The notes under the pieces were generated by a model. The model ran no database searches. It was not told where the DNA came from and saw nothing but the letters and a program-made list of their open reading frames with translations. A stretch of DNA of 64,000 bases from an uncultured Porticoccus sp. (GTDB taxonomy: Bacteria > Pseudomonadota > Gammaproteobacteria > Pseudomonadales > Porticoccaceae): the NCBI GenBank assembly GCA_905181945.1, contig CAJIZZ010000005.1:1-64000 (forward strand), in the 5' to 3' direction. The translations under genes and the position numbers were made by a program. Below, piece by piece: positions 1 to 11,353 of the stretch; positions within the stretch are counted from its first letter, which is position 1, and the number at the start of each line of letters is the position of its first letter.

Positions 1-394
1 CTTCGGTTATTAGGTCATCTACTGACTGCTGAAAAATAGAGAGGTTGGGTTGGTTTTCCAAGGTTTTGCGAATAAATGCTTTGTACAACAACCGGTCTGT
101 TTGGGCCCGGGTGGCTCTTACAGCGGGACCCTTTCTTTCATTTAAAACACGAAATTGTATGCCGGCTGCATCGGTAGCGTGGGCCATAACGCCACCCAAA
201 GCATCAATTTCTCTAACGAGATGACTTTTTCCTATTCCACCAATTGCAGGATTGCATGACATTTGCCCCAAGGTTTCTATGTTATGTGTAAGCAAAAGAG
301 TCTTTCTTCCCATTCTCGCAGCAGCCAAGCACGCCTCTGTACCAGCATGTCCACCACCAATAACAATCACGTCAAATTTTTCTGGGTAATACAT
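1..394 (-). CDS. mnmG: tRNA uridine-5-carboxymethylaminomethyl modification enzyme MnmG (5' part only)
   Basis: FAD-dependent partner of MnmE that modifies the wobble uridine (U34) of certain tRNAs. The visible N-terminal 131 residues begin [18 protein letters not shown], a dinucleotide-binding GGGHAG loop, followed by the family sequence around [18 protein letters not shown]. The gene runs off the left edge, so most of the protein is not seen. The ATG lies at 392-394. It is divergent from rpmH across a 516-base spacer holding DnaA boxes. Its partner gene mnmE is about 3 kb away on the other strand instead of adjacent. Identification is firm. Confidence 0.96.
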   Translation of the reverse strand, partial: MYYPEKFDVIVIGGGHAGTEACLAAARMGRKTLLLTHNIETLGQMSCNPAIGGIGKSHLVREIDALGGVMAHATDAAGIQFRVLNERKGPAVRATRAQTDRLLYKAFIRKTLENQPNLSIFQQSVDDLITE

Positions 395-910
395 AAATAC
401 AACCAGTCAAGAAAATTCAGAAACAAGTCTCTTAGTATAATATAAATAGGGTGGCGGTTCTAAAAAACCCTTCATGTATTATTAATGGCACTAAGTTATA
501 TATGTGTTGTTATGTATATATATTTAAATTTATTATTATTATTATGTAGGTTTAATTCTGTGCAAAACACAAAAAATCCTTTTTTAATCAAAAAGATAAA
601 ACAATATAATCCCTCTTTATAAGCTAACCATAAACGGTTTTTTATAAACCCAAGGTTGTGGATAATATGGCTACTTATCCACAGATATAACCAGGGGGTC
701 TTTATCCACAAAAAGATCCACAGAGTATTCCTTTGTTTCCCCTGGTGTAATCTACAGGTTATTTTTGTTTAATTTTTGAATTTTTAGCCAAACAATTAAA
801 AAATTAGAAGTATGTAACCATATGATTCATTATTCCATTGCTCTATCGGAGTTTTTTCTTTAGAATCCATCGCCCTTAGAGGTGTTAGTTAGTTAACGGA
901 AGTTTTGATC
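395..910. other. Candidate origin region (mnmG-rpmH spacer) with DnaA boxes
   Basis: This 516-base stretch has no credible gene. It contains three exact TTATCCACA DnaA boxes: 657-665 (reverse), 675-683 and 702-710 (forward), plus a two-mismatch copy at 714-722. Next to them is strongly AT-rich DNA, mainly 495-560 with TTA/TAT runs and 760-830, which could serve as an unwinding element. The promoters of mnmG and rpmH must also lie here. Clusters of DnaA boxes beside AT-rich DNA near mnmG, rpmH and dnaA are typical of bacterial oriC. That this is the working origin is inferred; a second set of boxes lies upstream of dnaA. Confidence 0.7.
657..722. promoter_or_regulatory. DnaA box cluster (oriC-like)
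   Basis: Exact 9-mers are at 657-665 (TGTGGATAA, reverse orientation), 675-683 and 702-710 (TTATCCACA), with a degenerate AGATCCACA at 714-722. Four boxes within 66 bases in mixed orientation are far denser than chance. They could bind DnaA for origin firing or for control of rpmH. Confidence 0.8.
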
Positions 911-1045
911 ATGAAAAGAACATTTCAACCCAGCATAATAAAGCGTAAGCGTACACATGGATTTCGTGCTCGTATGGCTACAAAAGGCGGGCGTGCTGTA
1001 ATTAACCGCCGTCGTGCTAAGGGCCGTCAACGCCTATCAGCTTAA
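911..1045 (+). CDS. rpmH: 50S ribosomal protein L34
   Basis: Forty-four residues, the normal length of L34, beginning [20 protein letters not shown] and ending [10 protein letters not shown]; rich in Arg and Lys for 23S rRNA binding. A Shine-Dalgarno-like ACGGAAG lies about ten bases before the ATG. It is first in rpmH-rnpA-yidD-yidC-mnmE, the usual order. The gene is unmistakable despite its small size. Confidence 0.98.
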   Translation: MKRTFQPSIIKRKRTHGFRARMATKGGRAVINRRRAKGRQRLSA

Positions 1046-1121
1046 TTTTTCGCCTTATGGGGGTTTCTGCCTTAACTATAAGGTGGGTTGTTTGTCTTTA
1101 GGGGTGAACACCTAAACTACT

Positions 1122-1487
1122 ATGTCTGAAGTTACCTTTGGTAGAGAAAAGCGACTATTGACAACACAGGCTTTTCAGGCCGTTTTTGGTGATACACATC
1201 ATAAGGTCTCCCACCCAAATTTTTTATTATTAGCGCGCCCCAACCAACTATCAAACGCAAGATTAGGGATGGTTGTGGCTAAAAAAAACATCCGGTTTTC
1301 TGTCCACCGAAACAGAATTAAGCGTGTTGTAAGGGATTCTTTTCGTTTAATGCAGCATGATCTTGCTCCTGTGGATGTTATATTCCTTGTTCGTAGGGGT
1401 ATGGATAAATTATCATCTAAAGATCAAACCGGCCTTATGTTAGGGGCGTGGAAAAAATTGCATAAAAAGCTGCGGATTACATCATGA
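1122..1487 (+). CDS. rnpA: Ribonuclease P protein component
   Basis: Basic 121-residue protein subunit of RNase P, which assists the catalytic RNA in removing 5' leaders from tRNA precursors. The signature is the RNR block around residues 56-75 (RFSVHRNRIKRVVRDSFR). Length is normal. It follows rpmH by 76 bases and overlaps yidD by 4 bases, so translation of the two is probably coupled. Confidence 0.97.
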   Translation: MSEVTFGREKRLLTTQAFQAVFGDTHHKVSHPNFLLLARPNQLSNARLGMVVAKKNIRFSVHRNRIKRVVRDSFRLMQHDLAPVDVIFLVRRGMDKLSSKDQTGLMLGAWKKLHKKLRITS

Positions 1488-1744
1488 CAATTGGCACTAC
1501 CACTGTAGTTCAAAAACTATGTATTTTTCCAATAAAATGCTATCGGTTTATATTGAGTCCTTGGCTGGGGGACAACTGTAGATTTTCGCCCAGTTGTTCT
1601 TGTTATGCAGAGGAAGCTATTGTGGCACACGGTGTCTTTAAGGGGGTTTTCTTTACATTTTATCGACTTATAAGGTGTCACCCCTTTCATCTAGGGGGTT
1701 ACGACCCCGTTCCCCCAACAGACCAAAAAAATCGGAAGAAATAA
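1484..1744 (+). CDS. yidD: Membrane protein insertion efficiency factor YidD
   Basis: An 86-residue protein of the YidD (UPF0161) family, thought to assist YidC-dependent membrane insertion. The core YRFILSPWLGDNCRFSPSCS is present, with the family cysteines, the amphipathic N-terminal segment and CHPFHLGGYDPVPP near the C-terminus. It starts inside the rnpA stop region (4-base overlap) and ends two bases before yidC. Position and motif make the call firm. Confidence 0.96.
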   Translation: MTIGTTTVVQKLCIFPIKCYRFILSPWLGDNCRFSPSCSCYAEEAIVAHGVFKGVFFTFYRLIRCHPFHLGGYDPVPPTDQKNRKK

Positions 1745-1746
1745 AT

Positions 1747-3441
1747 ATGGATTGGCAACGCTCGTTTCTTATTGGCGCCATGTTGGTGGTGTTGTATATG
1801 CTTTTTTTGGAGTGGGACGGCTTTCAGGCACAATACAATCCCGTAACAAATAGTCCTGCTTTAAGTGAGTTGGTGGTTCCAGAAATCCCCTTGGTTGAAC
1901 CAACCAACACCCCCACCCCCAAACCAATGACAAACGAGATCCCCTCTGTCGTTGTGGGTGGAGAAACAACAACAATTTTTCAAGACATACAAAACGAAAA
2001 GAGCGAGCGGGTTGTTACAGTTTCCACTGACGTATTGACAGTTCATATTGATACTCATGGGGGGGACATTGTTCGGGTAGAGCTACCAAAACACCTGGCT
2101 GATATTGACGACAAAGATACCCCATTTATTTTGCTGAATCGCACAGCAACAACAACCTATATAGCACAAAGCGGCTTGATCGGGGTTAACGGCACAGACA
2201 CAAAAGCAGGAAGGCCTGTTTTTAAGGCCCAAGCCACCCACTACCAATTACAAGAAAACGACGACTCATTGCAAGTCCAGCTAATGTTGGAAGAAAACAA
2301 CGTTACGATTACCAAGCAATATACTTTTACTCGTAGCGACTATCTTGTGGAGCTTGAATATAAAATAACAAATCAGAGCAACACAGCATGGAAGGCCGGC
2401 CTGTATGGTCAAATAAAGCGAGACAGTCACAACCCTACAGTTGTTAATGCTATGGGAATGAAGCCGTTTCTTGGAGCGGCCCTAACAAGCAATGAGAACA
2501 ACTATCAAAAATTAGACTTTGAGGACATTACCGACAAGTCTTTTGAGGACAGTCTTTTGGGTGGCTGGGTTGCGATGGTTCAACACTATTTTGTAAGTGC
2601 TTGGGTGCCAAACAAAAGTACCAAAAATAACTTTAATGTTCGAAGGTTGGGCAGCCAAGACGTTTATATTTTAGGCTTCACCTCCCCAGAAATTACAGTC
2701 AACCCAGGGGAAAGTGGCAACATTAGCGCAGCCTTTTACTCTGGACCTAAAGACCAGTACCGCTTAGAGGAAATATCTCCATATCTCGATCTTACCATAG
2801 ACTATGGTTGGTTGTGGATGATAGCAAAACCGTTATTTTGGGTGCTGTATCAGCTGCACCAATTTCTAGGAAACTGGGGCTGGTCAATTATCATGCTCAC
2901 AATCTTGATTAAGGCAGCCTTTTTTCAGTTATCAGCTAAAAGCTACACATCTATGGCTAATATGCGTAGGCTTCAACCAGAAATGCTGCGCTTAAAAGAG
3001 CTCCACGGGGACGATCGTCAAAAAATGTCTCAAGAAACAATGAGCCTTTATAAGCGTGAAAAAGTAAATCCAATGGGGGGGTGTTTGCCCATTCTGGTTC
3101 AGATGCCGGTTTTTATAGCACTATACTGGGTGCTGCTTGAAAGTGTTGAGTTACGACACGCCCCTTGGTTGTTGTGGATTAACGACCTATCAGTGAAAGA
3201 CCCATTCTTTGTGCTCCCTTTAATTATGGGGGCCAGTATGGTTATACAGCAAAAACTAAACCCCACGCCACCAGACCCGATGCAGGCCAAGGTGATGCAA
3301 ATTATGCCTATAGCGTTTACTTTTTTCTTTCTATTTTTTCCGGCAGGCCTTGTTCTCTATTGGACGGTAAATAATTGCCTTTCAATTCTACAGCAGTGGA
3401 TTATTACACGCAGAATAGAAGGGGCGGGAACAAAAAACTAA
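1747..3441 (+). CDS. yidC: Membrane protein insertase YidC
   Basis: Insertase and chaperone for inner-membrane proteins, working alone or with SecYEG. I chose the ATG at 1747 (MDWQRSFLIGAML) because it matches the usual YidC N-terminus; an open frame continues upstream inside yidD. From it the protein has 564 residues, normal for gammaproteobacteria. There is an N-terminal membrane anchor (about residues 5-22), a periplasmic domain to about residue 350, and the conserved C-terminal five-helix core with WGWSIIMLTILIKAAFF and NPMGGCLPILVQMPVFIALY. Confidence 0.97.
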   Translation: MDWQRSFLIGAMLVVLYMLFLEWDGFQAQYNPVTNSPALSELVVPEIPLVEPTNTPTPKPMTNEIPSVVVGGETTTIFQDIQNEKSERVVTVSTDVLTVHIDTHGGDIVRVELPKHLADIDDKDTPFILLNRTATTTYIAQSGLIGVNGTDTKAGRPVFKAQATHYQLQENDDSLQVQLMLEENNVTITKQYTFTRSDYLVELEYKITNQSNTAWKAGLYGQIKRDSHNPTVVNAMGMKPFLGAALTSNENNYQKLDFEDITDKSFEDSLLGGWVAMVQHYFVSAWVPNKSTKNNFNVRRLGSQDVYILGFTSPEITVNPGESGNISAAFYSGPKDQYRLEEISPYLDLTIDYGWLWMIAKPLFWVLYQLHQFLGNWGWSIIMLTILIKAAFFQLSAKSYTSMANMRRLQPEMLRLKELHGDDRQKMSQETMSLYKREKVNPMGGCLPILVQMPVFIALYWVLLESVELRHAPWLLWINDLSVKDPFFVLPLIMGASMVIQQKLNPTPPDPMQAKVMQIMPIAFTFFFLFFPAGLVLYWTVNNCLSILQQWIITRRIEGAGTKN

Positions 3442-3499
3442 GACAATATGGGCTTAGCTGCCGGCGGGCAGCGGTTCGATGATTGCCTGAGTGTTAAAA

Positions 3500-4867
3500 A
3501 TGTATTTATCTTCCGATCAGGACACAATAGCTGCGATAGCAACCCCGCCAGGAAGGGGTGGGGTTGCTGTGTTGCGCATTTCTGGCCCCAACCTTGATGT
3601 ATTAATATCTGGCCTGTTATCAAAAGAACTGCAGCCTAGGCATGCTGTGCTCGCAGATTTTTTGGACGCCAGCGGAAGCGTCATAGACCAAGGGCTTGCA
3701 ATATTTTTTCCTTCGCCCCACTCGTTCACTGGAGAGACAGTGTTAGAGCTTCAGGGGCACGGCGGCCCGGTTGTCATGGACATCTTATTGCGTCGCAGTC
3801 TTGAGCTGGGGGCCCGCTTGGCTAGGGCCGGAGAGTTTTCCGAACGAGCCTTTCTGAACGACAAAATAGACCTAACGCAAGCAGAGGCTACCGCTGACCT
3901 TATTAGCGCATCTTCAGAGCAAGCAGCCAGGTGCGCTGTTCGTTCTTTGCAGGGTGAGTTTTCTAAGCAAATAGTTGCGCTGGTGGGGGCGCTTACTGCC
4001 CTGCGCATTTATGTTGAAGCAGCGATTGATTTTCCAGAAGAAGAAATTGATTTTTTGGCTGACCCCAAGATAACCGCAGACCTTGATCGTTTGCTTGCAA
4101 AATTACGTGAAATCAAAACTAAGGCGCATCAAGGATCGTTAATTTCCGAAGGAATGACTGTTGTAATTGCAGGAAAACCCAATGCGGGCAAGTCTAGCCT
4201 CCTGAACGCCCTTTCTGGTCGAGATAGTGCGATCGTTACGCCTATGGCGGGCACAACTCGCGACATTCTTAAAGAACATATCCATGTTGATGGAATGCCA
4301 CTGCACATAATAGATACTGCAGGCCTTAGGGAAACAGAGAACCTGATTGAGAAAGAAGGCATAAAAAGGGCCTGGGGCGAAATTGATCGCGCTGACAGGG
4401 TATTATTTGTTATTGACAGCGCTGATGAGTACTCACTAGACCTTCAAGCAAACTGGCCAGAGTTTTTTGATCGATATCCAGGCCGAAAAAACATTAGTTT
4501 TGTACTAAATAAGGTGGACCTCTCTTGTTTGCCGGCTGGAATATCAGAATACGACTATCCTGTAATTGGGCTTTCGGCAAAACAGGGTTTGGGTTTGGGG
4601 GTGCTGACTGAGCACCTTAAGGATTGCATGGGTTATACCGGTACCAACGAAGGTAGTTTTGTTGCGAGGCGCCGACACATAGAGGCGCTAATTAACGCGG
4701 AAGAGTTTCTTTTACTAGGCCGTTCGCAGCTTCTTGGAGCTGGGGCTGGAGAGTTGTTAGCAGAAGACCTGCGGTTGGCCCAACAAGCGCTAGCCCTCAT
4801 TACGGGAACGTTTACTAGTGATGACCTGTTGGGCCAAATTTTCGGCAGCTTTTGTGTTGGAAAGTGA
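3500..4867 (+). CDS. mnmE: tRNA modification GTPase MnmE
   Basis: GTPase that works with MnmG on U34 of tRNA. N-terminal formyl-THF-binding domain ([20 protein letters not shown]), then a G domain with G1 [10 protein letters not shown]3 DTAGL and G4 NKVD, and the C-terminal FCVGK, whose cysteine is required in the family. The ATG at 3500 gives 455 residues and fits homologues; a GTG three codons upstream is possible. It is the last gene of the rpmH operon and is followed by the DnaA-box spacer before dnaA. Confidence 0.97.
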   Translation: MYLSSDQDTIAAIATPPGRGGVAVLRISGPNLDVLISGLLSKELQPRHAVLADFLDASGSVIDQGLAIFFPSPHSFTGETVLELQGHGGPVVMDILLRRSLELGARLARAGEFSERAFLNDKIDLTQAEATADLISASSEQAARCAVRSLQGEFSKQIVALVGALTALRIYVEAAIDFPEEEIDFLADPKITADLDRLLAKLREIKTKAHQGSLISEGMTVVIAGKPNAGKSSLLNALSGRDSAIVTPMAGTTRDILKEHIHVDGMPLHIIDTAGLRETENLIEKEGIKRAWGEIDRADRVLFVIDSADEYSLDLQANWPEFFDRYPGRKNISFVLNKVDLSCLPAGISEYDYPVIGLSAKQGLGLGVLTEHLKDCMGYTGTNEGSFVARRRHIEALINAEEFLLLGRSQLLGAGAGELLAEDLRLAQQALALITGTFTSDDLLGQIFGSFCVGK

Positions 4868-5214
4868 CTTTTTTAAGCAAACCGGTCACTAAAATAGTTA
4901 ATGTTATTTTTTACAGTCTGACTATTGTAGTGACAAGAAATTCACAGGAAAAAATCAAGTTATCAATAACTTATCCACAAGAAAGCATACAAATATAGCC
5001 ATAAAGACGCCTTTGAGCTGTTTATAAACACAGCGGCGCCTGTTTTCTTATCTTGTTGTTTTAAAAGGGTATTATTTATTATTGTCTGCCTGTTTTATTT
5101 GTCAAAAATTGTGGATAACCCGACTCTTTCTGGCTAGACTAGAGTCTCGGCAAAGAAGCTGGTTCCAGAATCGTAACTAGCAACAATAATTAGTATTTTT
5201 TGGGGTATTGCAAC
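4868..5214. promoter_or_regulatory. mnmE-dnaA spacer with DnaA boxes
   Basis: No gene is visible in these 347 bases. Exact DnaA boxes lie at 4971-4979 (TTATCCACA) and 5110-5118 (TGTGGATAA, reverse), with a one-mismatch copy TTATAAACA at 5022-5030. AT-rich blocks surround 5045-5110. The box at 5110 is about 100 bases before the dnaA start and is well placed for DnaA autoregulation. Together with the cluster at 657-722 this may form a two-part origin. Confidence 0.7.
5008..5047 (+). terminator. Possible terminator after mnmE
   Basis: CGCC pairs with GGCG, and inside these GCTGT pairs with ACAGC around a loop containing GTTTATAAAC; a T-rich run (TGTTTTCTTATC) follows. The stem has an unpaired TTTGA on one side. 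It is in the right place to end the rpmH-mnmE transcript, but the imperfect stem and the overlapping DnaA-like box make this tentative. Confidence 0.35.
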
Positions 5215-6606
5215 TTGGCTCAAGTGTTGTGGGATCAGTGTTTAGGTCGTCTTGAAGAGGAGCTTCCTTCACAACAGTTTAATACCTGGATTAAACCCTT
5301 AAAGCTAGATCCGCTGCCTAGTAGCAGCATCGTCTTATTGGCGCCTAATCGTTTTATAAGAGACTGGGTGTTAGATAAATTTTTATCACGCATTACAGAA
5401 ATTTATCAACAGCTTAGCAGTACGCGCTGCGAAATAAAGGTTGTTGCGTCAGAGAGCACAACCAGTGCGCCAAAGCAGGCAATACTACAGCCCCAAGTGC
5501 TAACCGGCAGGTCGCTGCCAGCGACCACGGCTATAGAGGTTCCTGCTACCCGCCCGCCCGTCAACGTTGAGGGCGGCTTAAATCATAAGACCTATCTCAA
5601 CTCAACGTTCACGTTTAATTCTTTTGTGGAAGGAAAATCAAACCAGCTCGCTTTGGCCGCTTCGCGTCAAATCGCAGACAACCCGGGCGGGTCATATAAC
5701 CCCTTGTTTATTTATGGTGCGGTTGGTCTGGGAAAAACCCACCTAATGCACGCGGTGGGCAACGAACTACGCCGACAAAAACCAAATGCAAAGATCGTTT
5801 ATTTGCATTCAGAACGTTTTGTCGCAGATATGGTAAAAGCCTTACAGCTTAATGCAATTAACGATTTTAAGCGTTTTTATCGGTCTGTTGATGCTCTTTT
5901 GATCGATGATATGCAGTTTTTTGCTGGCAAAGAGAGATCACAAGAGGAGTTTTTTCATACATTTAACGCCCTGCTAGAGGGCGGCAAGCAGATGATATTA
6001 ACTTGCGATCGGTATCCAAAGGAAATTGACGGTTTAGAGGAGCGACTTAAATCCCGTTTTGGTTGGGGTCTAACTGTTTCTGTAGAGCCACCAGAGCTTG
6101 AGACCAGGGTCGCCATCTTAATGAAAAAAGCAACGCAAGCAAAGGTGGCCCTGCCCACTGAAGCGGCTTTTTTCATTGCTCAGCGGGTTCGCTCCAACGT
6201 AAGGGAGCTAGAGGGCGCACTAAAAAGAGTGATAGCAAGCGCTCACTTTACTGGACGCCCAATCAATGTTGATTTAATACGTGAATCCTTAAAAGATTTG
6301 CTTGCGATACAGGACAGGTTGGTCACTATTGATAACATTCAACGGGTAGTTTCAGAATACTATAAATTAAAGATGTCCGAATTGTTATCCAAAAGACGCA
6401 GTCGATCGATTGCCCGCCCCAGGCAGGTTGCAATGGCTCTCGCCAAGACGCTAACGAACCATAGCTTACCAGAAATAGGAGAGGCCTTTGGTGGCAGAGA
6501 TCACACAACCGTTATGCATGCCTGCAAGAAGGTTAAAGAGCTTCAAGAAGAAAGCCGTGACATGCAAGACGACATGAAGCACTTGTTGCGTACACTAACA
6601 ACCTAA
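5215..6606 (+). CDS. dnaA: Chromosomal replication initiator DnaA
   Basis: AAA+ ATPase that opens oriC. I chose TTG at 5215 as start: it gives [20 protein letters not shown], in register with known N-termini (M-S-x-x-LW), and a GGGGT sits just upstream; the frame is open five codons further. The result is 463 residues. Domain I is followed by a variable linker, Walker [10 protein letters not shown] (about residues 168-176), Walker [10 protein letters not shown], and the domain IV DnaA-box-binding signature [15 protein letters not shown]. It is followed by dnaN, recF and gyrB in the usual order. Confidence 0.97.
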   Translation: MAQVLWDQCLGRLEEELPSQQFNTWIKPLKLDPLPSSSIVLLAPNRFIRDWVLDKFLSRITEIYQQLSSTRCEIKVVASESTTSAPKQAILQPQVLTGRSLPATTAIEVPATRPPVNVEGGLNHKTYLNSTFTFNSFVEGKSNQLALAASRQIADNPGGSYNPLFIYGAVGLGKTHLMHAVGNELRRQKPNAKIVYLHSERFVADMVKALQLNAINDFKRFYRSVDALLIDDMQFFAGKERSQEEFFHTFNALLEGGKQMILTCDRYPKEIDGLEERLKSRFGWGLTVSVEPPELETRVAILMKKATQAKVALPTEAAFFIAQRVRSNVRELEGALKRVIASAHFTGRPINVDLIRESLKDLLAIQDRLVTIDNIQRVVSEYYKLKMSELLSKRRSRSIARPRQVAMALAKTLTNHSLPEIGEAFGGRDHTTVMHACKKVKELQEESRDMQDDMKHLLRTLTT

Positions 6607-6671
6607 TTTTTGTGTAGCCTGCAAACTATAGCGGGGAGCGCTTAACTAATTTGAATTGGAGCCGCCGATAA

Positions 6672-7772
6672 ATGAAATTTAAAATATTGCGAGAAGAGCT
6701 TCTAAAGCCGTTACAACTAGTTGTCGGGGTTGTAGAGAGGCGCCAAACCCTACCGATACTTTCTAATGTATTAATCGTTCTTAAGGGCAACCGCCTGTCT
6801 CTCACTGGAACCGATTTGGAGGTTGAGATTGTTGGCCATGCCACCCTAAAGACGGCCGCAGAAGATGGCGAAATTACTGTCCCAGCCCGCAAGCTGATGG
6901 ACATATGTCGGTCTCTGCCAGAGTCAACTGATATCACATTTAATGAAAAAGATGGCCGTATACAGATTGTTGGCGGCCGCAGCCGGTTTACATTGTCGTC
7001 TCTCCCCGCAAGTGAGTTTCCGAGCGTAGATACTGGCGATACCGGCCAGACCTTTGTTATCGGCCATCTAGAACTAAAGCAATTAATTGGTCGTACGTCA
7101 TTTGCAATGGCTCAGCAAGATGTACGCTATTATCTAAACGGGATGCTCTTAGAGGTGAGCGACAATCGAGTTAGAGCGGTAGCAACAGATGGCCATCGCT
7201 TGGCCATGATGGATTCGAGCAAACTAGAGATTGAGGGTGAAAAGATCCAAGCAATTATCCCTCGAAAAGCAGTGATTGAGCTTTCCCGGCTTCTTCTTGA
7301 TGACGGAGAGGTCACCATTGTTTTGGGCGACAATCACATGAAGGTGGTTGCTGAGGACTTTCGATTTATTTCTAAGCTAGTTGACGGGGCTTATCCAGAT
7401 TATGATCGAGTGGTTCCCAAGGAGGGCGACAAGCAAATGGTAGGACTGCGTGAAGACCTGCGAAGCAGCTTTAGTCGTGCCTCTATACTGTCCAACGAAA
7501 AATATCGTGGAGTCAGACTTGTTTTAGCAACAGGCCTTTTAACGCTAGTGGCTAATAATCCAGAGCAAGAAGAGGCTAGAGAGGAGGTTGTTGTGACTTA
7601 TGACGCCACAGAGCTAGATCTTGGTTTCAACGTTAGCTATATTATTGATATTCTTAATATTTTATCTGGACAAGATGTATGTTTTACTTTTTCTGATGCA
7701 AACAGCAGTGTTTTGATTGAAGATCCTGCAGACCAAAGCGCCGTGTACGTTGTTATGCCAATGCGGTTATAA
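6672..7772 (+). CDS. dnaN: DNA polymerase III beta sliding clamp
   Basis: Sliding clamp that tethers DNA polymerase III to DNA. The 366 residues begin MKFKILREELLKPLQLVVGV, contain TLPILSNVL and VRYYLNGMLLEV, and end VYVVMPMRL, the normal C-terminus. Length is exactly that of the family. A GGAG lies about ten bases before the ATG. It sits between dnaA and recF with short gaps, consistent with one transcript. Confidence 0.98.
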   Translation: MKFKILREELLKPLQLVVGVVERRQTLPILSNVLIVLKGNRLSLTGTDLEVEIVGHATLKTAAEDGEITVPARKLMDICRSLPESTDITFNEKDGRIQIVGGRSRFTLSSLPASEFPSVDTGDTGQTFVIGHLELKQLIGRTSFAMAQQDVRYYLNGMLLEVSDNRVRAVATDGHRLAMMDSSKLEIEGEKIQAIIPRKAVIELSRLLLDDGEVTIVLGDNHMKVVAEDFRFISKLVDGAYPDYDRVVPKEGDKQMVGLREDLRSSFSRASILSNEKYRGVRLVLATGLLTLVANNPEQEEAREEVVVTYDATELDLGFNVSYIIDILNILSGQDVCFTFSDANSSVLIEDPADQSAVYVVMPMRL

Positions 7773-7795
7773 TTTTTAAAAAAAGATTTTCTTTT

Positions 7796-8884
7796 ATGTT
7801 TCTAAAAAAGCTTGGTATACATGGCTTGCGAAATCTTTCTCATAATGAAGTATATTTGTCCCCAACCTCTAACTTTTTTTATGGGGTCAACGGCAGCGGA
7901 AAAACAAGCCTCTTAGAGGCAATTCACGTGCTAGGCCGAGGCCGCTCATTCCGCTCTCGAACCCTAGAGCCGATAATTAACGAAGAAGAACAAGCATGCA
8001 CCGTGTATGGAGTGGTGCAAGCCGAGCGCTCTTCTGTATCCTTGGGCGTAACGCGATCTCGAGCAAAAGAGTTTGAGTTTAAGATGAATGGCCAAAAAGT
8101 GAACAGCGCATCCTTGCTTGCTGACACTATGCCACTTTTAGTTCTCAGCGCCGACACTTTTCGGCTTTTGGATGCTGGCCCGCAATATCGCAGGCAATAC
8201 ATAGACTGGGGTGTGTTTCACGTGGAACGTGCTTACAGGTCTCTGTTACAAAAGTTTAAGCGCGCTCTTAAGCAGCGGAATTCATTGCTGCGATGTGATA
8301 GAATAGATATGAGTTCTTTGAGCGTATGGGATATCGAGTTTGTTGAATTAGCAGATCAGATCAACCAGTACCGCAAACAATACTTAGAGAAATTAATTGA
8401 AAAAATTCAATGGGTTATAGGTGAAATTACTGAATTAGACGGCTTTGAGTTTAAGTATTTTCCTGGTTGGGACGCCGCAAAAAACTTGTCAGACGTATTG
8501 TATGCAGACCGCCAAAGAGACGTGCAGATGAAGGCCACAACTCACGGCCCCCAAAGAGCAGACCTGAGAGTAAGGTTTAATATGCGTCCGGCAAACGAAG
8601 TGTTATCCCGCGGGCAAACTAAGATAGTTGTTACCGCAATGCAGGTCGCACAAGGCTACTTGTATCACGAAATGACAGGACAGCAATGCCTTTATTTGTT
8701 AGACGACCTGCCTTCCGAGCTTGACCTGTCTCACAGGAAGCGAGTGGGGGGCTTGTTGTTTAGGCTGGGCGCACAAACTTTTGTTACCGGGGTCATCAAA
8801 GAAGACCTAATGAGCTCCTGGCCCATCGAGGATGAAAATGTAAGTATGTTTCACGTGGAACATGGCCATATTATCCAAGAATAA
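7796..8884 (+). CDS. recF: DNA replication and repair protein RecF
   Basis: SMC-like ATPase that helps load RecA at gaps through RecFOR. Walker A is GVNGSGKTSLLEAI (about residues 30-43); the signature region is NEVLSRGQTKIVV and Walker B is LLDDLPSELD. Length 362 residues is normal. The start lies 23 bases after dnaN. The coding sequence contains two parS-like 16-mers, one within the DWGVFHVER segment and one near the C-terminus (SMFHVEHG), so part of this gene probably doubles as ParB-binding DNA. Confidence 0.97.
   Translation: MFLKKLGIHGLRNLSHNEVYLSPTSNFFYGVNGSGKTSLLEAIHVLGRGRSFRSRTLEPIINEEEQACTVYGVVQAERSSVSLGVTRSRAKEFEFKMNGQKVNSASLLADTMPLLVLSADTFRLLDAGPQYRRQYIDWGVFHVERAYRSLLQKFKRALKQRNSLLRCDRIDMSSLSVWDIEFVELADQINQYRKQYLEKLIEKIQWVIGEITELDGFEFKYFPGWDAAKNLSDVLYADRQRDVQMKATTHGPQRADLRVRFNMRPANEVLSRGQTKIVVTAMQVAQGYLYHEMTGQQCLYLLDDLPSELDLSHRKRVGGLLFRLGAQTFVTGVIKEDLMSSWPIEDENVSMFHVEHGHIIQE
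8214..8229 (+). promoter_or_regulatory. parS-like ParB site 1 (inside recF)
   Basis: TGTTTCACGTGGAACG differs by one terminal base from the near-palindromic parS pattern TGTTYCACGTGRAACA. It lies about 3 kb from dnaA, where chromosomal parS sites usually cluster. It encodes part of the RecF sequence VFHVER. parA and parB are not in the window. Confidence 0.75.
8847..8862 (+). promoter_or_regulatory. parS-like ParB site 2 (inside recF)
   Basis: TGTTTCACGTGGAACA is a full match to the degenerate parS consensus over all 16 bases. It lies 633 bases after the first copy, in the poorly constrained C-terminal tail of recF, where protein coding does not explain it. The pair makes chance occurrence unlikely. 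Confidence 0.85.
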
Positions 8885-8912
8885 ACCTCAATACTACATG
8901 ACCTTAATTTAG

Positions 8913-11339
<2,427 letters not shown>

Positions 11340-11353
11340 GTTAAGCTGAAATG

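Noticed and set aside
496-711. A 71-codon minus-strand open frame in the origin-like spacer
   Set aside because: Low-complexity AT-rich translation across DnaA boxes, with no recognisable domain or ribosome site.
1053-1083. CCTTAT / ATAAGG inverted repeat between rpmH and rnpA
   Set aside because: Six-base arms with a 19-base loop and no T run; too weak to call an attenuator, though partial termination here is known in other bacteria.
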